Below, piece by piece: positions 37,275-46,025 of a stretch of DNA of 64,000 bases. Within the stretch, counting starts at the first letter, position 1. The number at the start of each line of letters is the position of its first letter. Made by a program: the position numbers and the translations under genes. The stretch comes from Castellaniella sp. (lineage in GTDB: Bacteria; Pseudomonadota; Gammaproteobacteria; Burkholderiales; Burkholderiaceae_B): positions 24,071 to 88,070 of the forward strand of contig NZ_SCQN01000042.1 of the NCBI RefSeq assembly GCF_004321985.1, read 5' to 3'. Under the pieces are notes generated by a model. That model searched no databases. It saw only the letters and a program-made list of their open reading frames with translations, and had not been told where the DNA came from.

Positions 37275-38465
37275 ATGACCACATCCCTGCAACTGCCCGG
37301 TTCGACGGGCAAAATCGAACACTACACGCTGCAAGGCGACCCCATCCGCAGGCCGCCCGGCAACGCCGCATTCAATCGGGTGGCCTACTCGGCAGCGCAC
37401 GTGGTGGCTGATCCGCTGGCCGCCGGAAATCCCTGGACCGAGTGTCACATCGACTGGGACACCACGATCGCGTACCGACGACATCTATGGTCGCTGGGGC
37501 TGGGAGTGGCCGAAGCAATGGACACCGCGCAACGCGGCATGGGGCTGGACTGGGCAACTTCGCTGGAACTCATCCGGCGATCACTGGATGCCGCGCGGGA
37601 CATCCCCGGCGCCCGCATCGCCTCAGGATGCGGGACGGACCATTTGGATCCCTCACAAGCGCGCAGCGTCGACGACGTGATCCACGCCTACGAAACCCAG
37701 GCGGATGCCATCGAGGCCCTGAACGGGCGCCTGATTCTCATGGCGAGCCGGGCGCTGGTCCGGGTGGCGCGCAGCCCGGACGACTATGTTCGGGTCTATG
37801 ACCGGATCCTGAGTCAGGTCAAGGAACCCGTCATTCTCCACTGGCTGGGCGACATGTTCGACCCTCAGCTGAAGAATTACTGGGGCGACGAAGACCTCTC
37901 CAAGGCCACCGACACGGTCCTGGCTGTCATCGCAAACCACGCCGGGAAGGTGGACGGCATCAAGATCTCGCTGCTGGACAAGACGCGCGAAATCGATCTG
38001 CGCCGCCGGCTTCCGGCACATGTCCGCATGTATACCGGCGATGATTTCAACTACGCGGAACTCATCGCAGGAGACGGCGAGGGCGATCTGCCGAACCATC
38101 GGTACAGCGACGCGCTGCTCGGAATCTTCGACGCGATTGCACCGGCCGCCAGCGCGGCCCTGGCGGCACTCGCCGCCGGCGACATCCAGCAATTCAAGAA
38201 GATCCTCGCACCTACCGTCCCGCTGTCGCGTCATATCTTCGCCGCTCCAACCCGCTTCTACAAAACCGGGGTGGTCTGCATGGCTTGGCTCAACGGCCAT
38301 CAGAATCACTTCTGCATGGTGGGCGGCCAACAAAGCGCGCGTTCCACGCTGCACATGGCGGAACTGTTCCGCCTCGCCGATCGGGCAGGAGTCCTGGAGA
38401 GCCCCGAGCTGGCCACGAGGCGCATGCGCCAGTGGCTGGAGATCCACGGAATTCCTCAGGACTGA
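37275..38465 (+). CDS. DUF993 protein, dihydrodipicolinate synthase-like aldolase fold
   Basis: 396 residues. The overall pattern is that of DUF993, a distant relative of DHDPS/NAL-type lyases. The N-terminal region FNRVAYSAAHVVADPLA...IDWDTTIAYRRHLWSLGLGVAEAMDTAQRG is characteristic. Lys230 in DGIKISLLD is the candidate Schiff-base lysine. A retro-aldol cleavage releasing pyruvate or a similar oxoacid is plausible; no member is biochemically defined as far as I know. ATG 37275 was chosen by homology and short spacing. Confidence 0.8.
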   Translation: MTTSLQLPGSTGKIEHYTLQGDPIRRPPGNAAFNRVAYSAAHVVADPLAAGNPWTECHIDWDTTIAYRRHLWSLGLGVAEAMDTAQRGMGLDWATSLELIRRSLDAARDIPGARIASGCGTDHLDPSQARSVDDVIHAYETQADAIEALNGRLILMASRALVRVARSPDDYVRVYDRILSQVKEPVILHWLGDMFDPQLKNYWGDEDLSKATDTVLAVIANHAGKVDGIKISLLDKTREIDLRRRLPAHVRMYTGDDFNYAELIAGDGEGDLPNHRYSDALLGIFDAIAPAASAALAALAAGDIQQFKKILAPTVPLSRHIFAAPTRFYKTGVVCMAWLNGHQNHFCMVGGQQSARSTLHMAELFRLADRAGVLESPELATRRMRQWLEIHGIPQD

Positions 38466-38476
38466 AGGGCCCAGCC

Positions 38477-39340
38477 ATGCGCGACCTATCCGCAAATCAC
38501 GATCTCATGTCGCTCAACACGGCGACAGTACGCAAGCAGTGGCGCCTGGATCAGATCATCGACGAGTGTGCCAGGCGCAACATACGGGCCATCTCACCGT
38601 GGCGCGATCAGGTCGCGGCCGTCGGCCTTGACGTCGTCGCCCGGCGGCTGCGCGAGGCGGGGATCCGACTTTCAGGCTACTGCCGAGGCGGCTTCTTCCC
38701 GGCGGCCGACGCCTCCGGCCTGGCTGCGGCGCTCCAGGACAACCGGGTAGCCATCGACGAAGCCAAGACCCTGGGAGCCCCGTGCGTAGTGCTCGTCGTA
38801 GGTTCCCTGCCAGGCGCCCTGCAGGGCCGGCCGGCATACACGGATCTGAACCGCGCCCGGCACGAAGTGCATGACGGCATCGCCGCAACTCTGGAATACG
38901 CACGAAGCGTCCAGATGCCCCTGGCTATCGAGCCCCTGCACCCCATGCAGGCTGCGGAGCGGGCCTGCATCAACACGCTGGAGCAGGCCCTGGATTTATG
39001 CGATGAGCTGGATCCGGCACAAAGCGGAATGCTGGGAGTCGCCGTCGACATCTATCACGTCTGGTGGGACCCAAAACTCTACGCCCAAATCCGGCGGGCT
39101 GGCAAAAAACGCCTGCTTGCCTACCACGTCTGCGACTGGCTCACTCCAACTGCGGACCTGCTCAACGACCGTGGGATGATGGGGGACGGCGTCGTCGAAC
39201 TCAAGCCCATCCGCAACCAGATGGAAGAGTCCGGCTACGCGGGCTACTGCGAGGTGGAGATCTTCTCGGAGCACTGGTGGGGTCTGCCCGGAGGCGCGGT
39301 GCTCGACACCTGTGTGGAACGGCACAAGACCGTGGTGTGA
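38477..39340 (+). CDS. xylose-isomerase-like TIM-barrel (sugar phosphate isomerase/epimerase family)
   Basis: 287 residues of the AP-endonuclease-2/IolE/IolI superfamily. Candidate metal ligands are Glu in PLAIEPLHP, Asp and His in GVAVDIYHVWWD, His in LLAYHVCDW and Glu near CEVEIFSE. The family isomerises or epimerises keto-sugars, inosose and hydroxypyruvate, or dehydrates inosose. It is the last gene of the TetR operon, 11 bp after DUF993. Confidence 0.85.
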   Translation: MRDLSANHDLMSLNTATVRKQWRLDQIIDECARRNIRAISPWRDQVAAVGLDVVARRLREAGIRLSGYCRGGFFPAADASGLAAALQDNRVAIDEAKTLGAPCVVLVVGSLPGALQGRPAYTDLNRARHEVHDGIAATLEYARSVQMPLAIEPLHPMQAAERACINTLEQALDLCDELDPAQSGMLGVAVDIYHVWWDPKLYAQIRRAGKKRLLAYHVCDWLTPTADLLNDRGMMGDGVVELKPIRNQMEESGYAGYCEVEIFSEHWWGLPGGAVLDTCVERHKTVV

Positions 39341-39415
39341 TCGAGGCACATGATCAATCACCGAGCCGTCAACCGTGAACAATTCCATCTCACGCCTTCA
39401 GATGCGGCTCGGAAT

Positions 39416-39444
39416 TTGACATAACCTCAAGTTCATGTCAAAAT
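39416..39444 (+). promoter_or_regulatory. promoter with embedded inverted repeat upstream of rhlE
   Basis: TTGACA (39416-39421) and CAAAAT (39439-39444) are spaced 17 bp. The predicted leader is about 170 nt, long as in cold-shock helicase genes. A perfect 8-bp inverted repeat, TTTGACAT (39415-39422) with ATGTCAAA (39435-39442), covers both promoter elements and could be an operator. Confidence 0.55.
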
Positions 39445-39621
39445 CGCCGATTGCCTGTTTTCTGACCCTCTGACCTAGCCCGCACTTCCTGCGTGCCATC
39501 CAGGTTGATCCGGTCGACACACGCGACTGACCGCTGCAGCAGACCTTTGCAGCGCCAACCTGGCGAGATTCCACTTTTCATCTCGCAGCACACTGCCCAC
39601 CCATCTGGGCACAGGGAACTC

Positions 39622-41064
39622 ATGTCTTTCGAAACACTGGGGTTAGGCCCCGAACTCGTCTCCGCCTTGCACGAACAAGGTATCGATACCCCCACGCCTG
39701 TTCAGGCAGCCGCCATCCCGCAGGCGCTGGCCGGACGCGATCTGATTGTGTCGTCGCAAACCGGCAGCGGGAAGACCGCTGCCTTCATGCTGCCGGCGCT
39801 GGAGCGGCTGAGCCACCATAGCGGCACCGGTGGACGCGGCGTCCAGGTCCTGGTGCTGGCGCCGACGCGTGAACTCGCCATGCAGGTGGCGGATGCCACA
39901 CGCGACTACAGCAACCATCTCAAACAGTTGCGCGTGGCCACGGTCGTGGGCGGCATGCCTTACGGTGCACAGATCAAATCGCTGGCCCGACGCGTTGACG
40001 TACTGGTGGCGACCCCAGGTCGCCTGATCGACCATCTGCAGGCACGGCGCGTCAACCTGTCCACGGTTCAGGCCCTGGTGCTGGACGAGGCCGACCGCAT
40101 GCTAGACATGGGCTTCATCGAAGACATCGAAGCCATCGTCAGCCGCACGCCTGAAACCCGGCAGACACTGCTGTTTTCAGCCACGCTGGATGGGAAGGTC
40201 GCACACCTGACGGCGAATCTGCTGCGCGACCCGCAGCGCATCGAGATCGCACCCACCCAGAAAGACCATTCGAACATCCAGCAGCACCTGCTGTACGCCG
40301 ACGACGGGTCGCACAAGCGCTCGCTGCTCGACCACCTGCTGCGCGATCCCGACCTGGATCAGGCCATCGTATTTACCGCCACCAAACACGGCGCCGATGA
40401 ACTGGCCGGCCACTTGTCCGACCAGGGATTCCCTGTGGCCGCGTTGCACGGCGACATGAACCAGCGCCAACGCACCCGGACGATGGAACTGCTGCAAAAA
40501 GGCCGCGTACGCGTCCTGGTGGCCACTGACGTCGCGGCCCGCGGCATCGATGTTCAGGCGATCAGCCACGTCGTGAACTTCGACCTGCCGATGCAGGCTG
40601 AAGACTACGTTCACCGGATTGGCCGCACCGGGCGCGCCGGGCGTTCAGGACAGGCGTTCACGCTGGCGGTGCCGGCCGAACGGCACAAGATCCGCCGGAT
40701 CGAACACTTCATCGGCCACGCGATTCCCGCTGAAACCATCCAGGGCCTGGAGCCCAAGCGCGCTGTCCGCCCCACCTACAAGGACCACCCCAGAAAGGCA
40801 CGTCCGCAAGGCAGTCGGCCGACCACCAAAACCCCCTGGCACAAAGAGGGCAGCGCGGTAGAGAACAAATCGCCATGGCACAAGGACTCGGCCGCGCCCC
40901 GCGCCAAGTCCCCGTGGCAGAAGGACGCGAACGCAGCCGGCGCCAAGGGCCGTCCCGCACGGGACTCCCGCCCCGGAAAACCCAACGGCAAACACGGCTC
41001 CGCTCAGCAGCCCCACGACAACCGCCGCAGCGCCGGTCGCTATCCCCAACAGGCAAGCTACTGA
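39622..41064 (+). CDS. rhlE: DEAD-box RNA helicase RhlE
   Basis: 480 residues. The Q motif, SSQTGSGKT (motif I), PTRELA (Ia), LDEADRMLDMGF (II), SAT (III) and HRIGRTGRAGRSG (VI) give a complete helicase core that unwinds structured RNA in ribosome assembly or decay. The low-complexity, basic C-terminal tail (about 390-480) carries three copies of a K-(T/S)-PW-(H/Q)-K motif. Such tails bind RNA. The ATG at 39622 lies after GGGAAC. The preceding ~280 bp contains only the promoter/leader described above. Confidence 0.93.
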   Translation: MSFETLGLGPELVSALHEQGIDTPTPVQAAAIPQALAGRDLIVSSQTGSGKTAAFMLPALERLSHHSGTGGRGVQVLVLAPTRELAMQVADATRDYSNHLKQLRVATVVGGMPYGAQIKSLARRVDVLVATPGRLIDHLQARRVNLSTVQALVLDEADRMLDMGFIEDIEAIVSRTPETRQTLLFSATLDGKVAHLTANLLRDPQRIEIAPTQKDHSNIQQHLLYADDGSHKRSLLDHLLRDPDLDQAIVFTATKHGADELAGHLSDQGFPVAALHGDMNQRQRTRTMELLQKGRVRVLVATDVAARGIDVQAISHVVNFDLPMQAEDYVHRIGRTGRAGRSGQAFTLAVPAERHKIRRIEHFIGHAIPAETIQGLEPKRAVRPTYKDHPRKARPQGSRPTTKTPWHKEGSAVENKSPWHKDSAAPRAKSPWQKDANAAGAKGRPARDSRPGKPNGKHGSAQQPHDNRRSAGRYPQQASY

Positions 41065-41133
41065 TGCGAGGGCGGCAGTCGCCGCCTATCGCAGGTCACG
41101 GGAGCCGCGCGAAGCCGCTCCCACAGGCCTCGA

Positions 41134-42288
41134 TCAGCGCGCCAAGTCCGCCACCATCCGGTCCAGGAACGACTCGCACGCTTCGACCTGGGACACTTCG
41201 ATGTATTCATTGGGCCGGTGCGCCTGGTCGATAGACCCGGGGCCGCAAATCACGACTGAGAATCCACGACCCTGGAACTGTCCGCCCTCGGTGGCATAAG
41301 GGACCACGCCGCAATGGGTATGACCAGACAACCGCATCGCGATCCGCTGTGCCGTATCGTCGTCCCCGTGACTGGCCAGCGGTGGAGCATCCGCGCGCAT
41401 CTCGGTGGTGATGGAAGCTTCAGGAGCAACCGCCTGCATGGCCGGCAGCAGTTCGTCGCAATAGCGGCGAAAGCGATTCACGATCCTCTCCACACTGTCT
41501 CCCGGCAATACGCGCACGTCCCAGGTGAACGAACACTCGCGGGAAATGATGTTGACCGCAGTACCGCCTTTCACCAGTCCAACGTGGATGGTGGAATACG
41601 GCGGCACGAACGGGCACGCTGGATCCGCGTTGGCCTTGTTCTCTGCCATCAGGTCGTCCAGGAACGCAATGAGGCGCGCGGCCGTCATGACGGCGCTGAC
41701 ACCCCGCTGCGTCTGGCTGGAATGCGCCTCGTGCCCGATGACGGTCGTATGCGCCACTGCCAGCCCCTTGTGCGCCATGATGGGCGCCATGTCGCTGGGT
41801 TCCCCCACGATGACGGCGCTAGGCTTGGGGATCTCGCGCACCAGGCGGTCGATCAGAGCGGGAGCTCCCGCACAGCCGATCTCCTCGTCATAACTGAGCG
41901 CGAAGTGGACGGGGCGCTTCAACCCTGCCTGCAGCATCCGCGGCACTCGCGCCAGCCCTACCGCGATGAACGATTTCATGTCGCACGCGCCGCGGCCGTA
42001 CAGCCGGCCAGACTTTTCGGTGAGAACGAACGGGTCGGTATCCCAGGGCTGGCCATCCACCGGCACGACATCGGTATGCCCCGACAACACGATGCCCTCT
42101 TCCACAGCCGGCCCGACCGTGGCAAAGAGATTGGACTTACGCCCGTCCGGACTCCGGACCAGATGGCTGTCGACCCCCAGTCCCGCCAGATAATCGCGAA
42201 CGTAGTCGATGAGCGCCAGATTGGAGTTGCGTGAAACGGTGTCAAACCCAACCAGCTTCGTAATCATGTCCAACGATTGCTGATCCAT
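41134..42288 (-). CDS. argE: M20 peptidase, acetylornithine deacetylase (ArgE-like)
   Basis: 384 residues. The zinc-site motifs are LSGHTDVVPVDG, GRGACDMKSF and DEEIGCAG, with VGEPSDMAP and the dimerisation domain following. Best match is ArgE, which hydrolyses N2-acetylornithine to ornithine. As it sits at the end of an operon with an MFS exporter and a metallo-hydrolase, hydrolysis of another N-acyl amino acid is possible. A weak hairpin region (GGCGGC-AGTC-GCCGCC, 41071-41086) separates it from the convergent rhlE. Confidence 0.85.
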   Translation of the reverse strand: MDQQSLDMITKLVGFDTVSRNSNLALIDYVRDYLAGLGVDSHLVRSPDGRKSNLFATVGPAVEEGIVLSGHTDVVPVDGQPWDTDPFVLTEKSGRLYGRGACDMKSFIAVGLARVPRMLQAGLKRPVHFALSYDEEIGCAGAPALIDRLVREIPKPSAVIVGEPSDMAPIMAHKGLAVAHTTVIGHEAHSSQTQRGVSAVMTAARLIAFLDDLMAENKANADPACPFVPPYSTIHVGLVKGGTAVNIISRECSFTWDVRVLPGDSVERIVNRFRRYCDELLPAMQAVAPEASITTEMRADAPPLASHGDDDTAQRIAMRLSGHTHCGVVPYATEGGQFQGRGFSVVICGPGSIDQAHRPNEYIEVSQVEACESFLDRMVADLAR

Positions 42289-42312
42289 CTTGATTCCTCC
42301 AAGGCTCCGTCC

Positions 42313-43692
42313 CTACCACGCGCCGCGCTGTTCAGGGACGTATTTCACGAGTGTCAGCGCCAGCAGCCGGATGACGGCGACCACCCCATAGACCCAGGCG
42401 AGAATCGCGCCGGGGTTGCTTTGATGCGCCAGGAAGGCAGCCACCACCGAGATCGTGGCGATCGACCCAGTCTGCAAAGACAACGTGCGCAACGCCGCCA
42501 GCATGGAAGACGACTCCGGCGCCAGTTGCAGACCCGCATTGCGCATGGCCGGGTTGATGGCTCCGTTGCCCGCGCCGACCAGAAAGGCGGCAAACGCCAG
42601 CCAGACAAAGGGCGTGCCCGCCAGCGGCGGCAATGCCAGGCCCACCAGCCCCAGGATGCTGACCGCACTGCCCACATACAGTGGCAGATGGTAGCCCGTG
42701 CGGCGCAACAGCACGACGGCGGTCAGCGAGCAAATCATGGCGGCCGCCCCCTGTGCGGTCAGCAGTGTACCCGACCCCACCGCATCGATGCCATACCGGC
42801 TGGTGGCATACAGCGGCACCAGCGCCATGGCGCCGACCACGAAGCCGCTGAAGATCATGTTGACCAGATTGACGGCCCCAAAATGATGGCCATAGATCAG
42901 GCGCGGCGCGATGAACGGTGAATCGGTGTGGCGGATGTGGTGAAAGAACAGCACCAGCGCAACGATCGCCGCCAGCAGGAACCCCAGGAACCCGGCCAGG
43001 CTTTCCCCGCCCTGTCGTTCGCCCAGAATGGTGGCCGCCAGCATGCCCGACAGCAGGCTCACGCCCAGCAGGGCGATCCCCAGCACGTCCATCCTGCGTC
43101 CTGAGCGGTCCTCCTTGACCGGGTCGTGCGGGATGAAGCGGAACGCCAGCAGCAAAATCACCAAGCCGATCGGTACGTTGACATAGAACACATCGCGCCA
43201 CGATGAATAGGCGACGAAATACCCGCCGAAGATGGGGCCTATCATGGAGCCGACCGGGAAGATGCTGCCAAAGAGACTGACGTATCGATCGCGTGTCGCG
43301 CCGAAATGATCGACGATGATTCCGGTGGCCGTGGGGGTGAACCCGGCACCCCCTGCCGCCTGCACGGCCCGCAGGACGATCAGCACATAGATGTCGTCGG
43401 CCATCCCACAGCCGAATGACGCCAGCGTGAACGCCAGCGTGGAGGCAATGAAAACCTGGCGTCGCCCGAAACGCTCGGCCAGCTTGCCGCTGACTGGCAG
43501 CATGAGCACGAACCCGAAGGAATAGGCCGTGATGGTCCAGCTCGTCAGGTTGATGGATGTGTTCAGCCCCTGTTGGATCGAATGCAGCGCCGTCGCCACG
43601 ATGGTCGAATCGATCGACATCATGAGCAGCGCCATGGCGATGATGGCAAAGACCGTCTTTCGGCGCAGGGGCGCCGGGGTGGCGTGGGTCAT
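42313..43692 (-). CDS. MFS drug/solute efflux transporter, DHA2 (EmrB) type
   Basis: 459 residues with about 14 hydrophobic helices. The first helix contains MMSIDSTIVATALHSI (motif D1 of DHA2), followed by GKLAERFGRRQVFI (motif A) and RAVQAAGGAGFTPTATGIIVDHF (motif B/C region). It exports a drug or metabolite using the proton gradient. No EmrA-type adaptor is adjacent. It lies 24 bp upstream of the argE-like gene and 24 bp downstream of the metallo-hydrolase gene. Confidence 0.9.
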   Translation of the reverse strand: MTHATPAPLRRKTVFAIIAMALLMMSIDSTIVATALHSIQQGLNTSINLTSWTITAYSFGFVLMLPVSGKLAERFGRRQVFIASTLAFTLASFGCGMADDIYVLIVLRAVQAAGGAGFTPTATGIIVDHFGATRDRYVSLFGSIFPVGSMIGPIFGGYFVAYSSWRDVFYVNVPIGLVILLLAFRFIPHDPVKEDRSGRRMDVLGIALLGVSLLSGMLAATILGERQGGESLAGFLGFLLAAIVALVLFFHHIRHTDSPFIAPRLIYGHHFGAVNLVNMIFSGFVVGAMALVPLYATSRYGIDAVGSGTLLTAQGAAAMICSLTAVVLLRRTGYHLPLYVGSAVSILGLVGLALPPLAGTPFVWLAFAAFLVGAGNGAINPAMRNAGLQLAPESSSMLAALRTLSLQTGSIATISVVAAFLAHQSNPGAILAWVYGVVAVIRLLALTLVKYVPEQRGAW

Positions 43693-43716
43693 GCTGAAGA
43701 TATCCGAATCGTTGGA

Positions 43717-44439
43717 TCAGGGCTGGGCCGACACACGGGCGAGGGCCTTCTCGAACTGCAGCAGGACCGGCCCCCCATCGCCAGCAAACGATGAGCCGTG
43801 CATCACGGCCAGCACCTTCGGCGATCGAGCCGCAAGACGCGCAAAGATGCCGGCAGTCAGCGTGGTCTGGGGGATGGCGTCGCGGAAGGGCCCCTGCTGA
43901 CCCTTCTCGAGCGCGTCCACGGCGTCCGGCAGGATATCGTCCCTGACCGGCGCCGGGTCGCCATGCTGCAGCAACAGGTCCGAACAGAACAGGACCCCCT
44001 CAGTGCAGTCCAGCAGCAGCGATGCACCCCAGCCATGCGGCACATGGGGCGTCACCAGAAACTCGAACGTGTGGCGGCCCGTCGTGAAACGTTCGCCGTC
44101 AGCCAGCACGCGCGGCGGACGAATCGCATAGTCTTGAATGCAGGTCGCCGCAGCCACCGGGCCGGCGAGCGCCGTAGCCGCCGGCGCGAGCGCCAGCCAT
44201 GCGTTCAGGGCGCCACACTCGTCCGACTCGAAATGGCTGAAGCCGATCCAGCGCAGCTCCGATGGCTCCATCAGCGTCTTTACAGCCGCCCGCACTTCCG
44301 GGAACAAGGCGATCTGTCCCGTGTGATACAGCAGCGGCTCGGCATCCCGGACCAGGAACACGTTGAACTGCAGATTCTTGTCCGCCACGAAAGTGGAAAT
44401 CCGAAACACGTCGGGCGCGATCTCGTCGACACGGGCCAT
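43717..44439 (-). CDS. metallo-beta-lactamase-fold, ODP-type protein
   Basis: 240 residues from the ATG at 44439, with GGAGG 6 nt upstream; an adjacent ATG at 44442 is equally possible. The motif SHFESDECG corresponds to H-x-E-x-D-H of flavodiiron (ODP) proteins but has Glu in place of the second His. Later candidate ligands are in VTPHVPHGW, LFCSDLLLQHGD and VLAVMHGSS. No flavodoxin domain follows. Diiron oxygen- or NO-related chemistry or a hydrolase function is possible. First gene of a three-gene minus-strand operon; divergent from the acetoacetate-decarboxylase-like gene. Confidence 0.75.
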   Translation of the reverse strand: MARVDEIAPDVFRISTFVADKNLQFNVFLVRDAEPLLYHTGQIALFPEVRAAVKTLMEPSELRWIGFSHFESDECGALNAWLALAPAATALAGPVAAATCIQDYAIRPPRVLADGERFTTGRHTFEFLVTPHVPHGWGASLLLDCTEGVLFCSDLLLQHGDPAPVRDDILPDAVDALEKGQQGPFRDAIPQTTLTAGIFARLAARSPKVLAVMHGSSFAGDGGPVLLQFEKALARVSAQP

Positions 44440-44608
44440 CATCAGCCTCCATAGGGCAAATCCATGCTCCCGACAGCATACGCCAGAGTCGGTCCTCACC
44501 AGAGGTTAGCCGAACGAGTTCCCGCCTCATGCAGGCACGGACGGAACGCAAGGTCTCCTCCATGGTCCAACCAGACCTCACCACAACCACGAATCTGGAG
44601 ATCCAAAC

Positions 44609-45352
44609 ATGAACGAGAACGAAGTCCGCGAACGCGCCTGGGCCATGCCGCTGACCAGCCCCATCTACCCCCGGGGTCCGTACCGCTTCATGAAGCGAGA
44701 ATTCCTCGTCATCAGCTACCGGACCGATCCCAAGCTACTGCGGACGATCGTCCCGGCGCCGCTGAAGCCGGCCGGCGAAGGAATCGTGAAGATGGAATTC
44801 ATCCGTATGCCCGACTCCACCGGGTTCGGCGACTATACCGAATCCGGGCAGGTGATCCCCGTGACCTTCAAAGGCAGGCCCGGAACCTACTCCCACAATA
44901 TGTTCCTCAACGACGATGCTCCGATCGCGGGCGGCCGGGAAATCTGGGGCTTCCCCAAGAAACTGGCGAATCCTTCGTTGCGAGTGGACAAGGACGTGCT
45001 GGTCGGCACACTGGACTATGGCGACATCCGCGTCGCCACCGGCACCATGGGCTACAAACACATCCCCTTCGACCCAAAAAAGGCCTTTGAAGCGGTCACC
45101 GGCGACAACTATCTGCTGAAGATCATCCCGCATGTGGACTGTACGCCGCGCATCTGCGAGCTGGTACGCTACCGCTGTCAGGACGTCACCATCCACGGCG
45201 CCTGGCAGGGGCCAGCCGCCCTGCAACTGTTCGAGCACGCACTGGCACCCGTGGCGCAACTCCCCGTCCTGGAGGTGGTGGGCGCCGTCCATATCCTCAC
45301 CGACCTGACGCTGGGCCTGGGTGAGGTGGTACACGACTACTTGGCGAAGTGA
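44609..45352 (+). CDS. acetoacetate decarboxylase-family protein
   Basis: 247 residues. The active-site segment [14 protein letters not shown] places the Schiff-base lysine pair at 117-118, as in clostridial Adc (Lys115/116). Glu and Arg residues in the [24 protein letters not shown] segment also match. It would decarboxylate acetoacetate to acetone and CO2, or act on a related oxoacid. Acetoacetate is a product of the homogentisate route encoded elsewhere in this window. CTGGAG precedes the ATG. Confidence 0.88.
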   Translation: MNENEVRERAWAMPLTSPIYPRGPYRFMKREFLVISYRTDPKLLRTIVPAPLKPAGEGIVKMEFIRMPDSTGFGDYTESGQVIPVTFKGRPGTYSHNMFLNDDAPIAGGREIWGFPKKLANPSLRVDKDVLVGTLDYGDIRVATGTMGYKHIPFDPKKAFEAVTGDNYLLKIIPHVDCTPRICELVRYRCQDVTIHGAWQGPAALQLFEHALAPVAQLPVLEVVGAVHILTDLTLGLGEVVHDYLAK

Positions 45353-45392
45353 GGAGGAAGGGGCGGGCCAGGTAGCGGGCCATATCGTCTTC

Positions 45393-45899
45393 TCAGGCCA
45401 CGGCAGCCGACAACCAGGCCTGTTCCGCCTCTTGGCGCGTCACGAGCTTCGTCACGTCGACCAGCACGACCGATCTGCCACCCACCCGTCCAACGCCCAG
45501 TAGCACCGCCGCCGGCAGGATGGGGTCGGATTGGGGCGCCTGATCAATGCAATCCGGCTGCTGAATCGTCACGCCGTCTATGCTTTCGACCACCAGCCCG
45601 ATGCGCCGCGCGTGGATCATCGCAAAAATCATCCCCGCCTGCGGCGTTGATCCAACGGGCGCCAAACCCAGCTTGACGCTCAAATCAACGAGCGGAACCT
45701 GATTGCCCGAGACATAACCCATACCCCTGACGAAAGCGGGGGCGTCCTCGACCTCGCCGATGGCCTCGGGATCGAAATGGCGGATCTCTTCGACCAGGGA
45801 GTAGTCCATTGCATAGGAGTACCCCCCTAGACCGAAAACCAGAAAATCCTCGCCCAGAATCTCCAGCGGTTCACCGTTGCTGCCATATACCTGTTTCAT
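45393..45899 (-). CDS. stand-alone CheW-like domain protein
   Basis: 168 residues from the ATG at 45899; a GTG at 45905 is an alternative. The CheW fold is visible: FLVFGLGGYSYAMDYSLVEEI, GMGYVSGNQVPLVDLSVKLGL, GLVVESIDGV and SVVLVDVTKLV. It would link a receptor to a CheA-type kinase. No cheA, receptor or flagellar genes are in the window, so its partner is unknown. An FNR-type box lies at 45978-45991, upstream of the gene. Confidence 0.85.
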   Translation of the reverse strand: MKQVYGSNGEPLEILGEDFLVFGLGGYSYAMDYSLVEEIRHFDPEAIGEVEDAPAFVRGMGYVSGNQVPLVDLSVKLGLAPVGSTPQAGMIFAMIHARRIGLVVESIDGVTIQQPDCIDQAPQSDPILPAAVLLGVGRVGGRSVVLVDVTKLVTRQEAEQAWLSAAVA

Positions 45900-45977
45900 G
45901 ATCACTCATCCACGAACTGGCCATATCGCTAGTATTGGCTCAATCATGTCGTGCGAATCACGGTGGACGGCCCCAAT

Positions 45978-45991
45978 TTGACGTACATCAA
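45978..45991. promoter_or_regulatory. FNR-type box upstream of the CheW-like gene
   Basis: TTGACGTACATCAA matches TTGAY-N4-ATCAA with 9 of 10 consensus bases. It lies 79-92 bp upstream of the CheW ATG and 34 bp beyond the stop of the FNR-type gene. A possible -10 on the minus strand is CATGAT (45943-45948). Confidence 0.6.
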
Positions 45992-46025
45992 CGCCGCAGG
46001 GATTCCAGGGCCGTTGGACTGGCAC

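Noticed and set aside
39416..39430. FNR-type box before rhlE (TTGACATAACCTCAA)
   Set aside because: The right half does not match ATCAA at the required spacing; the sequence is better explained as a -35 box.
41071..41122. Terminator between rhlE and the argE-like gene
   Set aside because: GGCGGC/GCCGCC and GGGAGC/GCTCCC stems exist, but both are only 6 bp and lack a U tract, so termination is not supported.
44551..44583. AGGTCT-N16-AGACCT repeat before the acetoacetate-decarboxylase-like gene
   Set aside because: Six-base arms with a long spacer are expected by chance, and no adjacent regulator gene supports an operator.
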